Shown piece after piece: positions 1 through 6,140 of a DNA stretch of 64,000 bases. The stretch is from positions 1 to 64,000 of the forward strand of contig NZ_JADZAT010000028.1 of the NCBI RefSeq assembly GCF_020852455.1. The letters are read 5' to 3'. Position numbers and translations under genes: made by a program. Source of the DNA: Novosphingobium sp. Lineage in GTDB: Bacteria > Pseudomonadota > Alphaproteobacteria > Sphingomonadales > Sphingomonadaceae. The notes under the pieces were generated by a model. It saw nothing but the letters and a program-made list of their open reading frames with translations. It made no database searches and had not been told where the DNA came from. Every line of letters begins with the position of its first letter. Position 1 is the first letter of the stretch.

Positions 1-141
1 ATGGTTGTTTGATGGGATGGCAACGTGTCTGGGGGCATGCCCCCAGACACGTTGGCCGGCGATCTCGGCGGGGGTCTTCCCGCCCAGTTTCGAGTGCGGC
101 CTGACCGTGTTGTAATCGTGCCGCCAGTGCGCGTCGATGAA
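1..141 (-). mobile_element. IS3-family transposase C-terminal remnant
   Basis: Reading the minus strand from 141 leftward gives FIDAHWRHDYNTVRPHSKLG and then GGKTPAEIAGQRVWGHAPRH, still open at the window edge. The WRHDYNxxRPHSxLGGxTPxE block is the hallmark C-terminal part of the DDE integrase domain of IS3-type transposases, around the last catalytic Glu. Nothing upstream of 141 continues the frame convincingly: a neighbouring frame reads KFLLRDVRELSD, so a frameshift or rearrangement separates the pieces. This is a decayed insertion-sequence end. The rest of the element, if any, is outside the window. Confidence 0.65.
21..54. repeat. 34-bp perfect palindrome inside the IS remnant
   Basis: The 17-base arm CAACGTGTCTGGGGGCA is followed directly by its exact reverse complement. 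It lies within the transposase reading frame, where it encodes QRVWGHAPRHV on the minus strand, so it may simply be part of the IS coding end. No T-run follows on either strand, so it is not a standard intrinsic terminator. Confidence 0.8.
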
Positions 142-267
142 GGTCGCTAAGCTCACGGACATCGCGAAGCAGGAACTTCTCGAAGTTAAGTCTGGCTTGT
201 GACAGCATCACTGAACAACCTTTGACTTGGGGCCCATGCTCGGGTTCGGCCATAAAGACTTCGCCCG

Positions 268-948
268 TTACCCCGCTACTCGACGCGTAAATCGTTGCCA
301 GCGCTCTGCAAAGTGCGCAAGCTGGGGGCCTTCTTGGGGAAGATTCACCCTGGTGCCGATCAGCAATTGATAGCTAGCGCCACAAATGGGGTGGAAATGC
401 ACGATTCCTGTAGCTGGATCGACTGCCATGAGATCGCGATCGAAGAGGCGGTGAAGGTCGGCTCGGAGAATCAAGCCATTTGAATCGATATCTTCTCCTG
501 CACCATCCACACCTATGATGTGCGCGGCGTCTACGGCGTCGAGAACCGAACACCCCGAAACGGCGCAACTGCCGCCGTAAAACTCTAGCAGCCTTTCGCG
601 AAACCTGGCCTGCTCTGGCCTTGCCCATCGCTCTGCTGTTTGTCGCTGCCGCTCAAGGCGTTCGCGTTCAGTCTTTATTGTGATATGGACGACGTCAAAT
701 CTGTTGCGAAGCTTGCGGAAAACCAACTCTGATTGGAGGTCGTTCCACTTCTGGCCTGCCCGAATGTATGCAAGACGCGTAACTGCCTTTAGCGAGAGCA
801 ATCGGCCATTAACACGCACGAAATAGCTGCGAGGTGCCTTGCCGCCACTGGAAGTTCGCAGCGTCCCTGCGTCCATTCCGGCAGCCTCGCGTAAAGCACT
901 CGCGAACTGCGCATGAGTGATCAACAATTCGCGGTTACCATCACTCAT
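268..948 (-). CDS. HNH endonuclease
   Basis: A 226-residue protein whose C-terminal half carries an HNH nuclease fold. A YGGSCAVSGC knuckle (about 124-133) is followed by AAHIIG (H143), DSNGLIL (N157) and DLHRLFD (H166), the His-Asn-His metal/catalytic set of the HNH_2 (McrA-like) type. The first 100 residues are not recognised and could recognise DNA or a modification. The ATG overlaps the stop of the upstream membrane-protein gene by 4 bp (ATGA), so translation is probably coupled. It sits in accessory DNA beside a truncated type I restriction specificity gene. A defence (restriction) role is inferred from fold and context; modification dependence is not shown. Confidence 0.8.
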   Translation of the reverse strand: MSDGNRELLITHAQFASALREAAGMDAGTLRTSSGGKAPRSYFVRVNGRLLSLKAVTRLAYIRAGQKWNDLQSELVFRKLRNRFDVVHITIKTERERLERQRQTAERWARPEQARFRERLLEFYGGSCAVSGCSVLDAVDAAHIIGVDGAGEDIDSNGLILRADLHRLFDRDLMAVDPATGIVHFHPICGASYQLLIGTRVNLPQEGPQLAHFAERWQRFTRRVAG

Positions 949-1646
949 TTCGCTTCACGTGCCTTTCGCTTCCTGCGGAGTCCGGCTGTTTTAGCTGTGC
1001 CTGCACTGGCAGGGAACCAGATGCTGGCCAGGCCCACCGTGAAGGCGAGAATGAAAGCATAAGGACCAAACGCAGTGAGAGTTAGAAGCAACGCAGACGG
1101 CGATCCCATGCTATCAAGGCGCCTGACCTCCGCAGCTGCAACATTGTGTGCTTTAGCCAATCTGAGCAATTCACGTGCGCTTTGCTGAGGCATGGCGATG
1201 GCGAAATGTTCAGCTTTCAACTCTGGAAGGGAAATGTCGTTAGTAGCCGACTCCCATATTCCGCTCCTGGCCTTCAAGGTCTTCATGGTTCCACAAGCTG
1301 CCGTTTCAGCCGCCACAATCTGGTCAAAGTTGGAGGGTGAATATTCGGTCCGAACCGCCTTCGGGCTCTCGCAAAAATACTGACGATCCGATTCGATCTG
1401 CATTGTCAGCATACTTAGCTCCGCTTTGCGGTTAAGCTCCAAAGATGGGCGTGCCCACTTCGCCAGCTGTTCATCTGATTGGTATAAGCCGAGAAGCAGG
1501 GAGCAGCCGCCAATCAATGCAGAGGCATAAACGGCCAGCTTGTGAACCTTCGGTCGGGATTGAAGCTTGAACATGCATACATGAGCGGCAACCGCCGCAA
1601 TGGCCGCGAACAGGCCCAGCTTTTGCCAATCCAGTAGCATGTTCAC
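945..1646 (-). CDS. Small membrane protein of unknown function, coupled to the HNH gene
   Basis: A 233-residue protein with about three predicted membrane segments (roughly 10-27, 37-57 and 185-212) and a soluble middle part of about 125 residues. The tail is very basic (RRKRKAREAK). The GTG start at 1646 is preferred over the ATG at 1640 because AGGAG lies 7 bases before the GTG. The gene overlaps the HNH gene by 4 bp and begins 30 bp after the hsdS fragment, so the three probably form one transcript. I do not recognise a family. A membrane partner of the nuclease is a possibility but is inferred from gene order only. Confidence 0.7.
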   Translation of the reverse strand: MNMLLDWQKLGLFAAIAAVAAHVCMFKLQSRPKVHKLAVYASALIGGCSLLLGLYQSDEQLAKWARPSLELNRKAELSMLTMQIESDRQYFCESPKAVRTEYSPSNFDQIVAAETAACGTMKTLKARSGIWESATNDISLPELKAEHFAIAMPQQSARELLRLAKAHNVAAAEVRRLDSMGSPSALLLTLTAFGPYAFILAFTVGLASIWFPASAGTAKTAGLRRKRKAREAK

Positions 1647-1676
1647 GCCAATTCTCCTGATAGCCTTATGGTGGGG

Positions 1677-2048
1677 TCACAAGCTGGAACGCCTCCCCCG
1701 CTTCGTCTTCGGCGCGGCGGCGCGGTCTGCGCGGATGCGGTCCAGCAACACTTGGGCTGGTTCGTCGTTTGGATCTTGCGGAACCAGTTCGCCCCGGAAG
1801 GCCTTGGCGAGGAGCGCGGCTTCCAGCCGGTCAAACAGCGCGCGGGCGCGGGCGGCTTCGGCTTCTAGGCGGTCGGCTCGAGTGAAGGCGGCATTCAGCA
1901 ATTCCAGCAGCTTTGCCTGCTGATCCTGAGGCGGGACGGGAATCATCGTTTTGGCTAACCCTGCTTTGCCGATGTGGATGATGTTAACACCCTGCGTGTT
2001 ACGAATGAACTGGCCGCTAGCTGCTTCCCCTTTTGCCCGCCGTCCGAG
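1677..2048 (-). pseudogene. hsdS: Truncated type I restriction specificity subunit (hsdS C-terminal remnant)
   Basis: The frame ends with the classical HsdS C-terminal signature: IPVPPQDQQ, a coiled coil with RADRLEAEAARAR, then LLAKAFRGELVPQDPNDEPA. The first in-frame ATG is at 1946, but recognisable HsdS sequence (ASGQFIRNTQGVNIIHIGKA) continues upstream of it to a TAG at 2049-2051. The fragment is therefore a broken gene, not an 89-residue protein. Full HsdS proteins have about 400-450 residues with two target-recognition domains; only the distal conserved region remains. No hsdM or hsdR is in the window. It cannot give a working specificity subunit alone. Confidence 0.8.
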
Positions 2049-2185
2049 CTAGTCAGCCGGGCAATCTGCCTCTGCTGGCTCTTCACCTTCCTGCTGAGCA
2101 TTGCGACTTCCTTCAAATGGGTTTCGCAATCGCGGCAGGCATTCTTCGTCCGCGCCAGTTTGGGTAACTTTGGGTTCTTCGCCAT
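1955..2185 (-). CDS. Small coiled-coil protein of unknown function
   Basis: A possible 76-residue protein starting MAKNPKLPKLARTKNACRDC, with a CxxC pair and a short coiled coil (LKEVAMLSRKVKSQQRQIARL). The ATG at 2185 has GAGGA nine bases upstream, a good ribosome binding site. Its last 25 or so residues lie in DNA that in another frame is the hsdS remnant, so the present C-terminus may be a product of the rearrangement that cut hsdS. It runs opposite to the unknown gene at 2400. No family recognised. Confidence 0.45.
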   Translation of the reverse strand: MAKNPKLPKLARTKNACRDCETHLKEVAMLSRKVKSQQRQIARLTSSDGGQKGKQLAASSFVTRRVLTSSTSAKQG

Positions 2186-2335
2186 GTTATCGATTCCTCG
2201 TTCAGATGTTACGGAGCCGACAAATTCGGCTGACCGGCCAACACAAGGTGAAGGCTCTCTTCCGTTTACAGGTCTGAAGCTACCGCCATCCGTGAGGCTC
2301 AAATCGGGGTCGTTCAGGTAGTTTTGGGGAATGAG

Positions 2336-2394
2336 TGTCCTCGCTTTGGAGGACACCTCAAACCTGCTACGGACTGTCCTCGTTTTCGAGGACA
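2336..2394. promoter_or_regulatory. Two inverted repeats with identical arms (candidate operators)
   Basis: TGTCCTC-N6-GAGGACA occurs twice, at 2336-2355 and 2375-2394, with identical 7-base arms and spacers GCTTTG and GTTTTC. The centres are 39 bp apart, close to four helical turns, which suits paired dimers of a DNA-binding protein. The second copy contains the GAGGA ribosome binding site of the gene starting at 2400, so it could also act as an RNA hairpin. No promoter boxes are claimed. Confidence 0.6.
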
Positions 2395-2399
2395 ATCAG

Positions 2400-2951
2400 A
2401 TGGCGACGAAATTACCGAAGAAGTCTGGCAGTCGTATGACCGTCGAGCAGCAACATCAGATCCGATCGTTCATCCAACTTAGAGCCAAGTTCCACAGGCA
2501 ATGGGAAAAGCTCGGCGCTCGCGATGCGGCTGGTCAGTTTGAGGAAACGACGGACGATTGGCTCTCCAGAAAGGCATACCAGCACCTGCAAAGGATCGTG
2601 AAGGATGGCCGCTGGCCCATGCTTGAACATCTGGTTGATTACGACCGATCTCTGAAAAGGGGCCGCCATTCCATCAAGGGAAAGCCCTTCAAAGTCGGCC
2701 TGATCGCGATACTGGGGGACAAGATCAAACTAGGCCGAAACAGACGCGCCGATCTCAGCGATGCCATGGAATACGCCTACATCCACAAGGTGCCCGCCCG
2801 GCACTTCAATGGGTTCGTTAAACAGGCTGGTCAGAAAAGGATCGCGGACAAGCTGAAGGCAGGCCATGTCGAGCCTGGCTTCAACAGCGACAATCTGCGT
2901 TCGCGCGATTTTGAGAGAGGGCAGACTTTCCCTCTGATTACCCCAGATTGA
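2400..2951 (+). CDS. Basic protein of unknown function in the accessory island
   Basis: A 183-residue, strongly basic protein (MATKLPKKSGSRMTVEQQHQ...). The ATG at 2400 is chosen because GAGGA lies 7-8 bases before it and because upstream in-frame codons run through the inverted repeats. No domain, signal peptide or membrane segment is recognised; charge and size are compatible with nucleic-acid binding. It is the last gene before tRNA-Lys, transcribed toward the tRNA. The two inverted repeats directly upstream suggest tight, possibly auto-, regulation. Confidence 0.55.
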   Translation: MATKLPKKSGSRMTVEQQHQIRSFIQLRAKFHRQWEKLGARDAAGQFEETTDDWLSRKAYQHLQRIVKDGRWPMLEHLVDYDRSLKRGRHSIKGKPFKVGLIAILGDKIKLGRNRRADLSDAMEYAYIHKVPARHFNGFVKQAGQKRIADKLKAGHVEPGFNSDNLRSRDFERGQTFPLITPD

Positions 2952-3028
2952 CCGCGCGCGTGGTTGCTATGTGGTTGTCAGGAGCATCCATGCGAAAGCC
3001 TGAGGTGCGGTTAAACTATTGAAAAACG

Positions 3029-3104
3029 TGGTGAGCCCTGCTGGGTTCGAACCAGCGACCTACTGATTAAAAGTCAGTTGCTCTACCGACTGAGCTAAGG
3101 GCCC
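3029..3104 (-). tRNA. trnK: tRNA-Lys (anticodon TTT)
   Basis: The minus strand reads GGGCCCTTAGCTCAGTCGG at the 5' end, an anticodon loop CTTTTAA inside the ACTGA/TCAGT stem, the TPsiC arm with GGTTCGAACC, and the acceptor strand GGGCTC followed by an encoded CCA. Length is 76 nt including CCA. A run of five T follows the CCA, consistent with termination. The 5' end overlaps the stop codon of folK, so the tRNA may be co-transcribed with folK. Its 3' end faces the accessory region, the usual geometry for tRNA-targeted integration. Confidence 0.97.
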
Positions 3105-3616
3105 GCTTCACCGGAAGGCGCCCAACTAGGGATCGGGCGTGGCCGGGTCAAGCGTGCCGTGATCTGCCGCAGGGTCCGCCCGCTCAGCGGATCACGCCAG
3201 GTGCCCGCGATGGGCAGCGCCGGGGTCAGCACGAACAGGCGTTCGCGAAAAGCGGCGTGCGGCACGGTCAGGCCGGGCGAAGACCAGGCTCCGCCGCTCC
3301 ACAATACAATATCGAGGTCGAGTACCCGGCTGCTCCAGCGCTGCCCGCCGGTGCGGCGGCCGAACCGGCGTTCGATCGCCTTCAGTTCATCGAGCAGTTC
3401 GTCGGGTTCCAGCCGGGATGCCGCCACCAGCGCGCCATTGGCATAGCGCCGCAGCGAAGGGCCGATCGGAGCGCTGCGGATCGTCGGACCCAGCGCCTCC
3501 ACCTTGATGCCGTGTGCCTCCAGCGCAGCCAAGGCGGCGGCCAGAACATGTTCGGGCCGACCAAAGCGGGGATGGCGCCGGTTCGATCCCAGCGCAATCA
3601 GGTAGCGATGGTTCAC
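3095..3616 (-). CDS. folK: 2-amino-4-hydroxy-6-hydroxymethyldihydropteridine pyrophosphokinase
   Basis: A 173-residue HPPK that transfers pyrophosphate from ATP to hydroxymethyl-dihydropterin in folate synthesis (cytosol). Visible family features are the N-terminal LIALGSN, the central RRFGRRTGGQRWSSRVLDLD with the DLDIVLW metal/ATP motif, and VPHAAFRERLFVLTPA. The start is the GTG at 3616, giving a 4-bp GTGA overlap with the stop of the amidase gene upstream; longer readings only extend into that gene. The TAG stop lies inside the first bases of tRNA-Lys. Its operon partner, a polyamine enzyme, is functionally unrelated. Confidence 0.93.
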   Translation of the reverse strand: MNHRYLIALGSNRRHPRFGRPEHVLAAALAALEAHGIKVEALGPTIRSAPIGPSLRRYANGALVAASRLEPDELLDELKAIERRFGRRTGGQRWSSRVLDLDIVLWSGGAWSSPGLTVPHAAFRERLFVLTPALPIAGTWRDPLSGRTLRQITARLTRPRPIPSWAPSGEAGP

Positions 3617-4464
3617 TTGTCCTCGGCGATCCGGCCGTAAAGCTGCGGACGGCGATCGCGGAAAAAGCCCATGCCGGCGCGGTGGCGCGCGGCGCGGTCC
3701 AGGTCGAGCGTGTGGACCAGCACGCCGCTTTCGCCGCCGCCGAATTCCTCCGCCAGATCGCCCCATTCATCGGTGATGAAGCTGTGGCCGTAAAAGCGCT
3801 GGCCGTTCTCGGTGCCGATCCGGTTCGCCGCGACCACCGGCATGCAGTTCGAAACGCTGTGCCCCTGCATCGCCCGGCGCCACATCCGGCTGGTATCGAG
3901 ATCGGCGTCATAGGGTTCGGACCCGATTGCGGTCGGATAAAGCAGCACTTCGGCGCCCAGCAGCGCCATCACCCGCGCGCATTCGGGGTACCATTGGTCC
4001 CAGCAGATCCCCAGGCCCAGCTTGTGCCCGAACGCGTTCCAGACCTTGAACCCGTCATTGCCGGGGCGGAAATAGTACTTTTCCTCATAGCCCGGCCCAT
4101 CGGGGATATGGCTCTTGCGATAGGTCCCCTGGATCTCGCCGTCAGGATCGATCCAGGCCATGGTGTTGTAATAGTGATGCCCGTCGCGTTCGAAGAAGCT
4201 GGTCGGGATCGCCACTTTCAGCTTCGCCGCCAGCGCGCGCATCGCCACCACAGAAGGGTGATCGCGCGTGGGCCGCGCCAGCGCGAACAGTGCCTCGTCC
4301 TCGATCTGGCAGAAGTAAGGGCCGGAAAACAGCTCGGGCGGCAGCACCACCTGCGCGCCCTGCGCCGCAGCCGCTTCGATCAGCGCGGCGACAGCGGCGA
4401 TGTTCTCGGCCTCGTCGGAGGAACCAAGCGCGAGTTGCAGGGCGGCGACAGTAAGCGTGCTCAT
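3613..4464 (-). CDS. aguB: N-carbamoylputrescine amidase
   Basis: A 283-residue carbon-nitrogen hydrolase of the nitrilase superfamily. The Glu-Lys-Cys triad is visible as E44 (LPPELF), K117 (YRKSHIP) and C154 (GICWDQWYPE). Length and the sequences YYFRPGNDGFKVW and PTAIGSEP match N-carbamoylputrescine amidases, which release putrescine, CO2 and ammonia from N-carbamoylputrescine in the arginine/agmatine route. The preceding enzyme, agmatine deiminase, is present at 62028-63023. It is upstream of and overlaps folK. Beta-ureidopropionase-type activity is the main alternative. Confidence 0.9.
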   Translation of the reverse strand: MSTLTVAALQLALGSSDEAENIAAVAALIEAAAAQGAQVVLPPELFSGPYFCQIEDEALFALARPTRDHPSVVAMRALAAKLKVAIPTSFFERDGHHYYNTMAWIDPDGEIQGTYRKSHIPDGPGYEEKYYFRPGNDGFKVWNAFGHKLGLGICWDQWYPECARVMALLGAEVLLYPTAIGSEPYDADLDTSRMWRRAMQGHSVSNCMPVVAANRIGTENGQRFYGHSFITDEWGDLAEEFGGGESGVLVHTLDLDRAARHRAGMGFFRDRRPQLYGRIAEDK

Positions 4465-4477
4465 GGCCGCGCCGGTA

Positions 4478-5335
4478 TCACTTCCGCTTGCGGAACAACA
4501 GCGTCATCCGGTCGCTCTCGCCCACTACGGTCAGGCGGGCCTTTTCGACCGGGTCGGTCACGCCCGACAGGTTGGGCGGCAGCATCCACACGCCGCGCGC
4601 GTGGTTGGCCGGGTCCTTCTTGTTGGCGTTGATCTCGCTCTTGCCGACCAGCACGAACCCGCAGGCCTCGACCAGCGCGATCACGTCCTGCTGACGCATG
4701 TAACCCTTGCTGCCATCGAGGTAGGCGACCGGCGACTTGTCCTTGGCGCGGTGTTCCTCGATCCCCAGCAGGCCATCGTCCTTCAGCAGGCCGTGGAGCA
4801 CCGTCAGTTCCTTGCGCATGATATCCTGACGCCACAGGTTATGAACCTCGCGCATCACGATCACCCGATCGACCTTGCCGTTGAGGTCGCCAGGCAGGTC
4901 GTTGCTGTTCCAGGCATCGATCGGGGCCAGACCGGTCATGCCTGCGAACCAGCCCTGCGCCTTGGCCGGGAAAGTGTCGTGGGCGTCGGAATAGTTCTTT
5001 TTCCAGTTGTCGCCCAGATTGCGGACATCGGGATTGAGTCCGATGTAGCGACCCTTCTCACCCAGATAGGGCACCAGCACGCGCGTGTACCAGCCGCCCG
5101 AAGGCATGTAGTCAACCACGGTCATCCCCGGACGGATCTTGAAAAAGGCCAGGGTTTCGGCCGGATGGCGATACTGGTCGCGTACCCGGTCCCCGTCGCG
5201 GGCGGGATTGGCCAAGACCACAGCCATCGCCTGGCCGTCGGTAACCTTGTCCTTCGCTTCAAGCGGAGCATGAATCCCGACTGCCAGCGGCACCGAAAGG
5301 GCAAGGGCGGCAAGGGCGAAAAGCGGACGGCGCAT
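4478..5335 (-). CDS. Exported class I SAM-methyltransferase-like protein
   Basis: A 285-residue protein with a hydrophobic N-terminal signal segment (about 1-25) and a Rossmann methyltransferase-like fold: VVDYMPSGGWYTRVL (73-87) in the position of SAM motif I, followed by GRYIGLNPD. It resembles the COG4798 'predicted methyltransferase' group. The odd point is the combination of a signal peptide with a SAM-type fold, because SAM is not expected in the periplasm; motif I also lacks the usual GxGxG. Whether it is catalytic is unknown. It is divergent from msrA and ends 13 bp before the amidase start. Confidence 0.7.
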   Translation of the reverse strand: MRRPLFALAALALSVPLAVGIHAPLEAKDKVTDGQAMAVVLANPARDGDRVRDQYRHPAETLAFFKIRPGMTVVDYMPSGGWYTRVLVPYLGEKGRYIGLNPDVRNLGDNWKKNYSDAHDTFPAKAQGWFAGMTGLAPIDAWNSNDLPGDLNGKVDRVIVMREVHNLWRQDIMRKELTVLHGLLKDDGLLGIEEHRAKDKSPVAYLDGSKGYMRQQDVIALVEACGFVLVGKSEINANKKDPANHARGVWMLPPNLSGVTDPVEKARLTVVGESDRMTLLFRKRK

Positions 5336-5443
5336 GGCGGGATTTCCTTCTGTTTGCGAACAGCTTGCAAATTAGCGCAGCGACGGGCGATGACAAGGGC
5401 CGGACGCGTGCCTATTTATCTTGTCGGAAAAGGAGAAAGTCAC

Positions 5444-5971
<528 letters not shown>

Positions 5972-5981
5972 TCTTCCTTGA

Positions 5982-6128
5982 TCCTCTCCATTTTTCGCGA
6001 ATGCGACAAATGGGGAGGTGGATCGGCCGCAAGGCCGAGACGGAGGGGCCCTTAACGTCAGCGTCGATACCCCTCCGTCAGCCCTTCGGGCTGCCACCTC
6101 CCCAGATGTGCTGCGCAAATCTGGAGAG
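5982..6128. repeat. Long imperfect inverted repeat (REP/MITE-like) downstream of msrA
   Basis: The left arm (about 5982-6047) has CCTCTCCATTTTTCGCG, GGGGAGGTGG and GACGGAGGGG. The right arm (about 6068-6128) is its imperfect reverse complement with CCCCTCCGTCAG, a small AGCCCTTCGGGCT hairpin, CCACCTCCCC and CTGGAGAGG. The whole can fold into one long hairpin between convergent genes. It has the look of a dispersed small repeat, and may also help end transcription. No coding content. Confidence 0.7.
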
Positions 6129-6140
6129 GGCCTTGCAGCG

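Noticed and set aside
1974..2321. Plus-strand frame opposite the small gene at 1955-2185
   Set aside because: No ribosome binding site, cysteine/phenylalanine-rich translation without family features. The minus-strand ATG has GAGGA at proper distance.
3029..3104. Second att copy of the tRNA-Lys 3' end within the window
   Set aside because: I found no other copy of the TPsiC/acceptor segment between 1 and 3028; if one exists it is left of the window.
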